A stretch of DNA of 64,000 bases from Ancylobacter tetraedralis (GTDB lineage Bacteria > Pseudomonadota > Alphaproteobacteria > Rhizobiales > Xanthobacteraceae), in NCBI RefSeq assembly GCF_014195655.1, contig NZ_JACICD010000002.1, positions 248,001-312,000 of the forward strand, in the 5' to 3' direction. The notes under the pieces were generated by a model, which made no database searches, was not told the DNA's origin, and worked only from the letters and a program-made list of their open reading frames with translations. Positions 43,817 to 52,683 of the stretch are shown in pieces (the first letter of the stretch is position 1; each line of letters begins with the position of its first letter). Both the position numbers and the translations under genes were made by a program.

Positions 43817-44854
43817 TCAGTTGGTCCAGACGGGCTTGCCGTCGAACTTCACTTCCGTCTTCCAGGCGTCGCGGACGCGGTTGGCGACATCGGCCGGGAG
43901 CGGGATGTAGTGCAGCTTCTCGGCGATGGAGCCGCCATCCTTGAAGGCCCAGTCGAAGAACTTGATCACCTCGGCGGCCTGCGGGCCGGACTTCGGCTCC
44001 TTCGGCAGCAGGATGAAGGTGGCCGACGTGATCGGCCAGGTGGTCTCGCCGGGGGTGTCGATCATCGAGGCGGCGAAGTCCTTGGCGCCGGCCCAATCCG
44101 CATTCGCGGCAGCCGCCTGGAAGGACGGCACCGTCGGCGCGACGAACTTGCCGGCCTTGTTCTGCAGCTGGGTGGTGATCAGGCTGTTCGACGACGCGTA
44201 GATGTACTCGACGTAACCGATCGCGCCCTTGGTGTTCTTGACGGTGCCGGCAACGCCTTCATTGCCCTTGCCGCCCGCGCCAGCCGGCCACTGAACCGAG
44301 GTCGCGGCGCCGACATTCGACTTCCACTCGGGGCTCACGGCGGAAAGGTAGCTGGCGAACACGAAGGTGGTGCCCGACCCGTCCGAACGATAGACCGGGA
44401 CGATGGCCAGATCCGGCAGCTGCGAGCCCTTGTTCAGGGCGGCGATCTTCGGGTCGTTCCACTTGGTGATCTTGCCGAGATAGATGTCGGCAAGGACCGG
44501 GCCGGTGAGGTTGAGCTGGTTGGCGGCGATGCCGTCGAGATTGACGATCGCGACGACCGAACCGATCACGGCCGGGAACTGCAGGAGCTTCTGGGCCGCG
44601 AGCTTGTCACCTGCCACCGGAGCGTCCGAAGCGCCGAAATCGACGGTGCGGTTGAAGATCTGGGTCTGGCCGGCGCCCGAGCCGATCGACTGGTAGTTCA
44701 GGCCCGTGCCGGACTTGTCCTTATAGGCGACGGCCCATGCCTGATAGACCGGGGCGGGGAAGGTGGCGCCGGCGCCGGTGATGTCGGCAGCGAAAGCGGC
44801 GCTGGAAAGGCCGAGGGTCAGCGCAGCGGCGCCGAGGATGCGGGTCAGTTTCAA
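43817..44854 (-). CDS. pstS: Phosphate-binding periplasmic protein PstS, TTG start
   Basis: 345 residues. The start is TTG at 44854 with AAGGAG 7 bases upstream; it gives MKLTRILGAAALTLGLSSAA and a signal peptide cut at AFA|ADITG, while any longer reading starts in unrelated sequence. Phosphate contacts are in ITGAGATFPAPVYQAWA, SIGSGAGQTQI and DFGASDAPV, and in the hinge YRSDGSGTTFVF. It captures phosphate for PstCAB. The Pho box is 128 bases upstream. Confidence 0.95.
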   Translation of the reverse strand: MKLTRILGAAALTLGLSSAAFAADITGAGATFPAPVYQAWAVAYKDKSGTGLNYQSIGSGAGQTQIFNRTVDFGASDAPVAGDKLAAQKLLQFPAVIGSVVAIVNLDGIAANQLNLTGPVLADIYLGKITKWNDPKIAALNKGSQLPDLAIVPVYRSDGSGTTFVFASYLSAVSPEWKSNVGAATSVQWPAGAGGKGNEGVAGTVKNTKGAIGYVEYIYASSNSLITTQLQNKAGKFVAPTVPSFQAAAANADWAGAKDFAASMIDTPGETTWPITSATFILLPKEPKSGPQAAEVIKFFDWAFKDGGSIAEKLHYIPLPADVANRVRDAWKTEVKFDGKPVWTN

Positions 44855-44952
44855 GGGTCTTCTCCTTGTTTCGGGAGACGGGCGGAACCCGCCGGGCCAT
44901 ATGACCCTGGGGAACGCCTTTGGCCGGGGGAGGCGGATGAGTTTCACACCGG

Positions 44953-45009
44953 GTTATGTATCCCCCCGGCGCCAAGGTTCTATGACGCCGCAATGACACC
45001 TTGATGACG
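44953..45009 (-). promoter_or_regulatory. Pho box (three 11-bp direct repeats) and -10 before pstS
   Basis: On the minus strand CGTCATCAAGG, TGTCATTGCGG and CGTCATAGAAC are three consecutive 11-mers, each starting (C/T)GTCAT, at 45009-44977. This is the PhoB site pattern. A TACATAAC (44960-44953) follows as a -10. The site lies between phoR and pstS, so the pst string is controlled by PhoB and phoR is likely transcribed separately. Confidence 0.88.
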
Positions 45010-45017
45010 ATTCAAGC

Positions 45018-46328
45018 CTATGATTTTGTTGATGTTTTCGTGTCGTCCGCGGGGCAGGCGGACAGTCTTACCGAAAAGGTCGATCCTTCGCCCGGCGTGC
45101 TCTCGATGCCGAGCCGGCCGCGGTGGCGGGCGACGATGTGCTTGACGATGGCAAGTCCGAGCCCCGTGCCCCCCTGCTCGCGCGAATGGGCGGTGTCCAC
45201 CCGGTAGAAGCGTTCCGTGAGCCGGGGCACATGCTCGGGGGCGATGCCAGGGCCGTAGTCGCGCACGGATATGACGACATCGGAGCCCTCGCGCACGATG
45301 CCGATCTCCACCCGTCCGGCCGCGCCGCCATATTTAAGCGCGTTCTCCACCAGGTTCTCGAACACCCGAAAGAGCTCGTCGCGGTCACCATGGACGGCGA
45401 CGGGCTGGGGTGGATGCTCGAGGGCGATCTCCACCCCCCGCTCGCGCCCGAGCGGCCCCAGCGCATCGCGCACATGGCTGAGCACCGCGGTGACATCGAC
45501 CTTGGTCTCCGGGCGCAGATGCGCGTTCATCTCGATGCGCGACAACGAGAGCAGGTCGTCGATGAGCCGCGACATGCGCCGCGCCTGCTCGCCCATGATC
45601 TTCAGGAAGCGTTCGCGCGCGCCGGCATCGTTGCGGGCCGGCCCCTGCAGCGTCTCGATGAAGCCGGAGAGCGAGGCGAGCGGCGTGCGCAGCTCGTGGC
45701 TGGCATTGGCGATGAAGTCCACCCGCATCTGCTCCACCCGTCGCTGGGCGGTGAGGTCCGCGAAGCCGACCAGCACGGCTTCCGTGGCGGTGCCGCGCCC
45801 TTCGGCCGAGCGTACCGGCACGATATCGGCCCGCAGCCAGCGGTCCAGTGGCACGCGCTCGGCGAATTCGATGCGGCGGGCGACGCCGTCGGCGGTGGCG
45901 GCGCGGATCGCTTCCAGCACCTCCGGCACCCGCACGGCGAAGGACACGGGGTCGCCCACCCGGGCGCTGGCGACGACGCCGGAGGCGCGGAGATTGGCCA
46001 CCACCACCGTGCCGCGCGGGTCGAGCAGCAACGCGGCATCGGGCAGCGCGCGCACCAGGGCGGTGAGGCGATCCTCGCCGCCCAGCCGCAGCGGCTTGGG
46101 CTCGTTGGTCAGCCGGGCCAGCGCGGCCGCTACCGGGCGCCGCCGCGCCGATACGCTCGCCGCCACCAGGATCAGCGCGCCGAGGCCGATGGCGGGCATG
46201 AGGGCGAGCGCATCCATCCAGACCGCGGCGGCGAGGCCGAGCCACGCGGCCGCCAGAATCCAGCGCGCACCAGCCAGGCGCTCACGCAGATTGTCCTCGA
46301 TGAACCGGCTCGAATCTCCGAGAGCCAT
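45018..46328 (-). CDS. phoR: Phosphate regulon sensor histidine kinase PhoR
   Basis: 436 residues. Two membrane helices (near residues 22-58) are followed by a PAS domain (ALPDAALLLDPRGTVVVANL), then HisKA with the phospho-His in NASHELRTPLASLSGFIETL, and an HATPase with FENLVENALKYGGA, VRDYGPGIAPEHVPR and GGTGLGLAIVKHIVARH. PhoR phosphorylates PhoB when phosphate is low. An upstream ATG (46403) is out of keeping with the MALGDSSRFIEDNLRERL start. It heads the pst-pho string on the minus strand. Confidence 0.95.
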   Translation of the reverse strand: MALGDSSRFIEDNLRERLAGARWILAAAWLGLAAAVWMDALALMPAIGLGALILVAASVSARRRPVAAALARLTNEPKPLRLGGEDRLTALVRALPDAALLLDPRGTVVVANLRASGVVASARVGDPVSFAVRVPEVLEAIRAATADGVARRIEFAERVPLDRWLRADIVPVRSAEGRGTATEAVLVGFADLTAQRRVEQMRVDFIANASHELRTPLASLSGFIETLQGPARNDAGARERFLKIMGEQARRMSRLIDDLLSLSRIEMNAHLRPETKVDVTAVLSHVRDALGPLGRERGVEIALEHPPQPVAVHGDRDELFRVFENLVENALKYGGAAGRVEIGIVREGSDVVISVRDYGPGIAPEHVPRLTERFYRVDTAHSREQGGTGLGLAIVKHIVARHRGRLGIESTPGEGSTFSVRLSACPADDTKTSTKS

Positions 46329-46738
46329 GCTGGATCGCTTCCTGCCAGGTATCGGCATCGTAACGGCGTGGGTGACCCGCCCCTCCGTCCCGTTCCGCCG
46401 CATATGGCGGCTGGGTCCGGCGAAGGAAAGGGCGAATCTGCCGCTTATGCTACAGACCTTCGGCTTCCATGTGACGACGATCGCACGCTGCTGTTGATGG
46501 CGGCATGACGGGCCATGGCGAGGATCGACAGGGTGGGCGCGCCGTGGATGGCTATTTTGGAAAATGACAAAATGCGGGCGCGACCGGTCGCTGTTCGACA
46601 GATTTGATCACGTTTGCCCTATAAAGGTCGCGATGATCGCGCGGTAGCTGGTCCGATCCGGCTCTCGAGGCGGGGTGCGGGACTTTTTCGACGGTCCGGA
46701 AGCTGAGACGACGACGCGTGGCGTGGGGCAGGGCAGTG
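46329..46738. other. 410-bp gene-free region with a dyad and a TATAAA
   Basis: No coding region is convincing here. An AT-rich island carries ATTTTG-N8-CAAAAT (46554-46573), perfect 6-base arms, and a TATAAA at 46620-46625, 114 bases upstream of the start at 46739. These may be the operator and -10 of the secreted-protein gene or of phoR on the other side. Confidence 0.4.
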
Positions 46739-47344
46739 ATGGGCAGGAGCGGGCTGGCAATCGTCGCCCTCATCGTCGGGATGCCGGTTTGCGGGGCGTT
46801 CGCCGGGGAGCCGGTGCCGCGCGCGGCGGTCGACTATAACCTCACCGCCCGCACCGCCGAGCGTGCCCGCCTGTCGCTGGCCCACAGCAATGGCTGGATG
46901 CGGGTCGAGCTTGAGCAACTCGGCGTTCCCGGCACGTTTACCGGCCTCATCGACTTCACGCGCAACCGCATGCTGGTGATGGCGTCGCTGCCCGGTCTCG
47001 ACCGGATGGCGATCGACATGGCGATGCCGGCCGATTTCGCGGTGGTCGACATGGGCGGTCAGGGCACCCGCACCGGCGTCGACATGGTAGCCGGCCAGCC
47101 CTGCGATGTCTGGCGCGCGCAGGAAAAGCGCTCTGGCGCGCTGATCGACACCTGCGTCACCGAGGACGGCATCACGCTGCGGGCGGTGGCCGACGTGAAC
47201 GGCAAGAAGACGCTGATCTTCGAGGCCGAGACGCTTGAGCGCCGCACGCAGGACCCGGCCATCTTCAAGCTGCCCAAGGGCGTGAAGGTGACGCGGGTGC
47301 CCGGCGGCCTGATGGACAGCCTCGTGCCGTCCTTGCTGCCCTGA
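46739..47344 (+). CDS. Secreted protein of unknown function
   Basis: 201 residues. A signal peptide MGRSGLAIVALIVGMPVCG ends near AFAGEPVP, so the mature part is exported. The fold looks beta-rich: YNLTARTAERARLSLAHSNG, LIDFTRNRMLVMASLPGLDR and MAIDMAMPADFAVVD alternate polar and hydrophobic residues, like a LolA/LppX-type half-barrel, though that is a guess. One Cys pair is in AGQPCDVWRAQ and IDTCVTEDG. It is convergent with the flippase-like gene. Confidence 0.7.
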   Translation: MGRSGLAIVALIVGMPVCGAFAGEPVPRAAVDYNLTARTAERARLSLAHSNGWMRVELEQLGVPGTFTGLIDFTRNRMLVMASLPGLDRMAIDMAMPADFAVVDMGGQGTRTGVDMVAGQPCDVWRAQEKRSGALIDTCVTEDGITLRAVADVNGKKTLIFEAETLERRTQDPAIFKLPKGVKVTRVPGGLMDSLVPSLLP

Positions 47345-47378
47345 CAAGGGCCGGCGCGCTGCGCTCCGGCGCGGCCGC

Positions 47379-48461
47379 TCACGCGCTGCGGCGCGCGGCG
47401 GTTTCCTTCACCGGCTCGTCGTCATCCTGCAGCACCGGCATGTCGGCCAGCGGGTCGATGGAAATCTCGGGCTCGCATGGCGCGGCGCGGCGGCGTGTGC
47501 GGTTCACCAGCAATTCGCGCACGCCCAGCAGGATGAGCGCGAGGGCGAAGGGCGTCACGTAATAGAGCAGCCGCAGCAGCAGCAGCGCGCCCAGCAGCGA
47601 TTCCGTCTCGAACTGCGGCAGCGCCACCAGCATGGCGGCATCGAACACGCCGAGCCCGCCCGGCGCGTGGCTGGCAAAACCGAGCAGCGTCGCCGAGATG
47701 AACACCACGCCGAGCGCGATCGGGTCGATGAACGGCGCCTCCGGCATCAGCACATACATCGCCGCCGCGCAGAAGGAGAGGTCGATGATGCCGATGCCGA
47801 TCTGCAGCGCGGTGAGCTTCGAGCCCGGCAGCGTCACCGTCCAGTGGCCCTTGCCGATGCCGATGCGGCGGGGCTTGAGGCCGACCCAGACGATGTAGCC
47901 GGCAAGGCTCGTCAGCAGCGCGATGCCGATCAGCCGGTTGATCCAGGCCGGCAGCTGGTCCACCGCGCTGGCCGCCCAGGGCTCGACGGTGATGCCGAGG
48001 CCGAGAATGGCGATGTTGCCGAGCCAGAAGGTGAGGCCCGTGATGAAGCACAGCTTGGCCACGTCGATCGCGCCCAGCCCATGGGCGGAATAGATGCGGT
48101 AGCGCACCGTGCCGCCGGTGAAGGCGGAGAAGCCGAGATTGTGGCCGATCGAATAGGAGGTGAACGAGGCGAGCGCGGCCACCCGATAGGGAACGTTCGG
48201 CCGGCCGATGGTGCGCAGCGCGAACCAGTCATAGAAGGTGAGGGTGAAATAGGCGCCGGCCACGAACAGCGCGGCGAGCGCCACGCGCCAGGGATCGGTG
48301 TCGGCGAGCGCGTTGAAGACCTCGCCCAGATGGATGCCGCGCAGCATCCGGTACAGCACGACCGCGGCGATGCCGATGATGACCAGGCTGGCCACCAGGC
48401 CGAGCGCATGCCAGCCGATGCGTTGGCGCAGCCAGCCGAAAACCGCCTTCAGCCCGTTCAT
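47379..48461 (-). CDS. MprF N-terminal-like flippase domain membrane protein (UPF0104)
   Basis: 360 residues with about eight hydrophobic segments. It has the membrane half of MprF, the lysyl-phosphatidylglycerol synthase/flippase, without the soluble aminoacyl-transfer domain: TFYDWFALRTIGRPNVPYRV, SIGHNLGFSAFTGGTVRYRI and LLGFASHAPGGLGVFDAAML are the family blocks. It may flip lipids or be a standalone relative. The C-terminal 35 residues are charged and probably cytoplasmic. It is 229 bases ahead of kup's end, with no gene between. Confidence 0.85.
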   Translation of the reverse strand: MNGLKAVFGWLRQRIGWHALGLVASLVIIGIAAVVLYRMLRGIHLGEVFNALADTDPWRVALAALFVAGAYFTLTFYDWFALRTIGRPNVPYRVAALASFTSYSIGHNLGFSAFTGGTVRYRIYSAHGLGAIDVAKLCFITGLTFWLGNIAILGLGITVEPWAASAVDQLPAWINRLIGIALLTSLAGYIVWVGLKPRRIGIGKGHWTVTLPGSKLTALQIGIGIIDLSFCAAAMYVLMPEAPFIDPIALGVVFISATLLGFASHAPGGLGVFDAAMLVALPQFETESLLGALLLLRLLYYVTPFALALILLGVRELLVNRTRRRAAPCEPEISIDPLADMPVLQDDDEPVKETAARRSA

Positions 48462-48690
48462 CGCACAATCACCATTATCGTCTCCGCACCCAGGACGGTC
48501 CCGGCAGGCCTACCAGACCTTGAGGCCTTTCGGAACCGTGCCCGCATGTCGCGGCCGCGCCATCGCCTTTGCGGCGCATGCGGCCCCGTCGCCGCGCCGG
48601 ATGCGGCGGCTTGTTGGCCGGGATCGCGGCGAAGGCATGGCCTTGGCGCGCGGATCGCGCGGCCGTGATCGGGCCGGCGCCGGCGCGCGA

Positions 48691-50574
48691 TCACAGCCGG
48701 ACCGGGTAGCCGATCTCGATGGTGCGCGGGCGCGGCAGCCCGAAGCGGTCGACCGAGCGCTCGGCGTTGCGGGCGAGGAAGGCGAAGACATGGGCCAGCA
48801 CGTCGCGCACGCCGCGGATATCCTCCGGCGGAATCACCCGCTCATGGCCGATCACGTAGACCGCGTCGTCTGGGTCGATCCCCTGCGCGTAGAGCGCCGG
48901 GCCGAGCACCGAGGGCACGTCGATCTGCTGCATGTAGCCGAAGCGCACGTCCACCCGCACATGCACGGGATCGAGCGCGGTGACGCGCACCCGTTCGTCC
49001 ACCGCCACGCGCGGGCGCGAGGCGATCCACACCGAGACGATCACCGCCTTGCTGAACTGGATGTTGAGCAGGTCCGACAGACGCCCCAGCGCCACGGGCG
49101 TCACCGCCCCGCCGCGCGACAGGAAGATCGCGGTGCGCGGGCTCACCGCGCAGGCCGGCGGCTTGCCACGGGCGATGAAGTCGTCCAGCGGCTCGGTGAA
49201 GCGGCGCTGCTGCAGGCCCAGCCCTTCCAGCCCGCGCCGCCACGACACCATGACCACCAGCACGATGGCGGCAATGGTGACGGGCAGCCAGCCGCCATCG
49301 TGCAGCTTGGTGAGATTGGCGGCGGCGAAGGAGACGTCGATGACGGCCAGCCCGCCGGCCAGCCCGATCAGCGCCGGCAGCGGCCAGTTCCAGCTGCGCT
49401 TGACATAGGCGACGAACAGCACCGTCGTCGCCACCATCGCCATGGCCACCGCGATGCCATAGGCCGAGGCGAGCCGGTCCGACGAGCCGAACGACACGAC
49501 GATGGCGGCGCAGGCCAGCATCATGATCCAGTTGAGCCGGCCGATATAGATGTGCTGGTCGTTGTGCTCGCTGGTGTAGCTGATGCGCATCGGCGGCAGG
49601 TAGCCAAGCTCGATGGCCTGCTTGGCGAGCGAGAACACGCCGGTGATGATGGCCTGCGAGGCGATCACGGTGGCGCAGGCGGCCAGGATCAGCAACGGCA
49701 GGTCGAGCGGATCGGGCGAGAGGTCGTAGAACGGGTTGCGCACCGCTTCGCGGTGCACCAGCACGTTGGCGCCCTGCCCGTAATAGTTGAGCAGCAGCGC
49801 CGGCATCGCCACGAACAGCCAGGCCCGGGTGATGACCGGCCGGCCGAAATGGCCGAGATCGGCATAGAGCGCCTCGCCGCCGGTGATGGCCAGGAACGTG
49901 GCACCCAGCACCGCGCCGGAGAGAAACGGGTGGTCGACCAGCAGCGCCACCCCGTATTGCGGATCGAGCGCCCATAGAACCTGCGGGGCCTGCACGATGC
50001 CATAGACCCCGAGCCCGCCAAGCGCGCCGAACCAGAGCAGCATCACCGGCCCATAGAAGGCGCCGATGCGGTCGGTACCCGCGCGCTGCGAGAGGAACAC
50101 CGCCAGGACCACCATCACGGTGAGGGCGACGATCCAGTGATCGAGCGCCGGTGCGATGACTTCGAGCCCCTCGATCGCCGAGAGCACGGACATGGCCGGG
50201 GTCAGCACGCCGTCGCCGATGAGCATGGCGGCGCCGATCAGGCCCACGACCAGCAGCCACAGGCGCTTGCCGGTCGTCGAGCGGTGCAGGTCGAGCAGCG
50301 TGACCAGCGCGAGGATGCCGCCTTCGCCGTCATTGTCGGCGCGCAGCACCAGCATGACATATTTGATCGTCACCGAGAGGATGATCGACCAGGTGATCAG
50401 AGAGAGCAGGCCGAGCACGTCGGCATCGCTCACGGCACCGCCGCCGACGGCGAGCAGGCCCTGCTTGAAGGCATAGAGCGGGCTGGTGCCGATATCGCCG
50501 AACACGACGCCCAGCGCGGCGACTTCTGCCGCGAAGGGCACGGAACGGCCGCCGACGGAGACACCCTTAGCCAT
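48691..50574 (-). CDS. kup: Low-affinity potassium uptake protein Kup
   Basis: 627 residues, as in Kup/Trk-type K+ uptake, with twelve membrane helices in the first two thirds and a hydrophilic C-terminal domain. The start ALGVVFGDIGTSPLYAFKQG is the signature, with ITGGEALYADLGHFGRPVIT and LNYYGQGA further on. The ATG at 50574 is chosen over an earlier in-frame start at 50643. It diverges from a TetR gene across 519 bp. Confidence 0.95.
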   Translation of the reverse strand: MAKGVSVGGRSVPFAAEVAALGVVFGDIGTSPLYAFKQGLLAVGGGAVSDADVLGLLSLITWSIILSVTIKYVMLVLRADNDGEGGILALVTLLDLHRSTTGKRLWLLVVGLIGAAMLIGDGVLTPAMSVLSAIEGLEVIAPALDHWIVALTVMVVLAVFLSQRAGTDRIGAFYGPVMLLWFGALGGLGVYGIVQAPQVLWALDPQYGVALLVDHPFLSGAVLGATFLAITGGEALYADLGHFGRPVITRAWLFVAMPALLLNYYGQGANVLVHREAVRNPFYDLSPDPLDLPLLILAACATVIASQAIITGVFSLAKQAIELGYLPPMRISYTSEHNDQHIYIGRLNWIMMLACAAIVVSFGSSDRLASAYGIAVAMAMVATTVLFVAYVKRSWNWPLPALIGLAGGLAVIDVSFAAANLTKLHDGGWLPVTIAAIVLVVMVSWRRGLEGLGLQQRRFTEPLDDFIARGKPPACAVSPRTAIFLSRGGAVTPVALGRLSDLLNIQFSKAVIVSVWIASRPRVAVDERVRVTALDPVHVRVDVRFGYMQQIDVPSVLGPALYAQGIDPDDAVYVIGHERVIPPEDIRGVRDVLAHVFAFLARNAERSVDRFGLPRPRTIEIGYPVRL

Positions 50575-51093
50575 GATTTGTCCGGGCTGACGCATCCGGC
50601 GCAAAACCCCGAGCGGGGCCGGGCACGCAGCGAGGGACGACAAATGAGGTCATGGCGATCCGGATTCGCGCTGGAAGGCCGGACGCGTCCGGCGCAGCAG
50701 CATTAACCCGACCGCGCGGCGCCGCCAAGCGGAACCTCCGGCCGTCCTTGCGCGGGGGCACGACATTGCGCCGCCCGCCGCTTTTCAACCACAGGGAGAG
50801 GACGAGGGAGGAGGATCTGGGGGGCGGAATGAACCCCCTCCCTCTACCATCGGTCGCGGAATTTCGAGCGGCTTGCGGGAGCCTCCCGAGGTGCAGACCG
50901 TCGGATGACCCATCTGATAGAACGAATTGCCGCGGCCGGCAAGCTATACTGAACGGTTCGGTCAAAAAATATCGGTTTGGTAGGAGGGCCGCCCCTGAAA
51001 CCATTGAGGTCGGGCCTGTGTTGCGTCAAAGATCGAATCGTTCCTCACCCTCGCCGCTCCCTGACCCCTGACCATCGGCTCAACGTGTCCAGC
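50575..51093. other. 519-bp kup/tetR intergenic region with a TATACT promoter and operator-like dyad
   Basis: No gene is apparent. On the plus strand TATACT (50945-50950) is followed at once by TGAACGGTTCGGTCA (50950-50964), a dyad with 5 of 7 matching arm bases. A repressor bound there would block RNA polymerase, as in autoregulated TetR genes. The rest is GC-rich and featureless. Confidence 0.4.
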
Positions 51094-51801
51094 ATGACCA
51101 GTGCGTCAAACGAAATCTCCGCCGATCCGGAAGGGGGGGCGAGCGCCTCCGTCGCGGCGGGGGGGCTGGCAGCCGGTGGCAGCCGGTCGAATTCCGACAA
51201 GCAGCGGCGGATCCTCGCCGGCGCGCGCGATGTTTTCCTGTCGAGCGGGTTCGATGGAGCCAGCATGGGCGAGATCGCCCGTGCCGCCGGCGTCTCGAAG
51301 GGCACGCTCTATGTCTATTTTCCCTCCAAAGAGGGGCTCTTCGCCGCGGTGGTGAGCGAGGTCTGCCAGGAGGCGGCCGAGCAGAGCTTCGCGCTGGACC
51401 CGCAGGCGGATGCGCGCGAGGCGCTGACCCGGACCGGTCACCGCTATGTCCGGGCGATGATCCGGCCCGAGCACATCGCCACCGTGCGCATGGTGATCGG
51501 CATCGCCGAGAAACTGCCGGCAATCGGCCGGACCTACCTGTCCGCGGGTCCCGACGCTGGCGTCGAGCGCCTGTGCGGCTGGTTGCGGGGCAAGTGCGCG
51601 GCGGGCGAACTGGTCATCGACGACTACGAACTCGCGGCGTGGCAGTTCCTGGTCGGCTGCCACGCGCTGATCGTGATGCCGATGCTGTTCGGCGGCTCGT
51701 CCCAGCCCGACGAGGCGACCGTCGATCGGGTGGTGCGGCACGCGGTCGACAATTTCATGCGCGCCTATGGCGTGCGAGCGTCAACCGGCCGGGAATCCTG
51801 A
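51094..51801 (+). CDS. TetR/AcrR-family transcriptional regulator
   Basis: 235 residues. The HTH is in ILAGARDVFLSSGFDGASMG with EIARAAGVSKGTLYVYFPSK, fully typical of TetR proteins. The first 30 residues are Ser/Gly/Ala-rich and probably flexible. The ligand-binding domain has WLRGKCAAGELVIDDYELAA. GTG at 51085 is an alternative start. The target may be its own promoter. Its 3' end overlaps the epimerase-like gene on the other strand by 37 bases. Confidence 0.9.
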   Translation: MTSASNEISADPEGGASASVAAGGLAAGGSRSNSDKQRRILAGARDVFLSSGFDGASMGEIARAAGVSKGTLYVYFPSKEGLFAAVVSEVCQEAAEQSFALDPQADAREALTRTGHRYVRAMIRPEHIATVRMVIGIAEKLPAIGRTYLSAGPDAGVERLCGWLRGKCAAGELVIDDYELAAWQFLVGCHALIVMPMLFGGSSQPDEATVDRVVRHAVDNFMRAYGVRASTGRES

Positions 51802-52658
51802 TTCGCGCCCTCGCCCGCGGCGAATAGCGCGGCGAGCCCCTCGCGATAGCTGGGATAGGCGAGGGGGCCGGCGAGCGCGGCCAGGCGATCGTTGCGCACC
51901 CGCCGATTGTCCGCCCAGAAGGACAGCGCCATCGGCGACAGGCTGGCGGCGGCCTCCTCGAAGGGCACGGGCTGCGGCTCCGGCAGGCCCATCAGCCGCG
52001 CGGCGAAGGCGACCGGGGCGCAGGAAGGCGAGGGCTCGCCGTCCACTACATTGAGGATGCCGTCGAAGCCGGTGTCGATCACCGCGCGGATCGCCCCGGC
52101 GATGTCATCGACATGGATGCGGTTGAACACCTGGCCCTCGCGCTCGATGCAGCGGGCGGTGCCCGCCGTGAGGTCGGCGAGCGCGTTGCGGCCGGGCCCG
52201 TAGATGCCGCCGAGCCGCAGCACGGCCACCGGCCGGCCGGCCGCCTGCCCCAGCGCGCGCCACGCCGCTTCGGCCTCGATGCGGCGGCGCGCGCGCGGTG
52301 CCGCCGCGTCCGTTGGCGCGTTCTCGTCGATCCAGTCGCCGCCCGTGTCGCCATAGACGCCGATGGTGGAGAGATAGATCAGTGGCCCCTTGCGCGCGCC
52401 GGCAGCCAGCGCCGCGCCGAGACTCGGCAGGAACGGATCGCCCGCCTCAAGGGGGGCGGCGGAGGCGAGCACGATGTCGGCCGCGCGCGCGGCGTCCAGC
52501 AGGGCGGGCGTCGCGGCGCCTGCGAAGCGCAGCATCTCCACGCCATTGGCGGGCGCGCCGTCCCGGCTGGTGCCGGTGATGCGCGCGAACGCCCCGGCGT
52601 GGAGCGTGGCGAAGCGGCGGGCGCAATAGCCGAAGCCGAGGCAGAGCAGCGTCGTCAT
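51765..52658 (-). CDS. NAD(P)-dependent epimerase/SDR-like protein (YeeZ type)
   Basis: 297 residues. The Rossmann start is LLCLGFGYCARRFATLHAG (G-x-G-x-x-A/C), and LIYLSTIGVYGDTGGDWIDE, VAVLRLGGIYGPGRNALADL and RIHVDDIAGAIRAVIDTGFD are features of extended SDRs such as YeeZ. The substrate is unknown. It follows queG by 25 bases and gst-queG-SDR is a familiar order in Hyphomicrobiales. Confidence 0.87.
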   Translation of the reverse strand: MTTLLCLGFGYCARRFATLHAGAFARITGTSRDGAPANGVEMLRFAGAATPALLDAARAADIVLASAAPLEAGDPFLPSLGAALAAGARKGPLIYLSTIGVYGDTGGDWIDENAPTDAAAPRARRRIEAEAAWRALGQAAGRPVAVLRLGGIYGPGRNALADLTAGTARCIEREGQVFNRIHVDDIAGAIRAVIDTGFDGILNVVDGEPSPSCAPVAFAARLMGLPEPQPVPFEEAAASLSPMALSFWADNRRVRNDRLAALAGPLAYPSYREGLAALFAAGEGANQDSRPVDARTP

Positions 52659-52683
52659 CAGGTCAGCACTTTCAACCGTGGGC

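Noticed and set aside
50652-51071. 139-codon open frame between kup and tetR
   Set aside because: Arg/Pro/Ser-rich with no third-position bias or motif; it crosses the likely tetR promoter.
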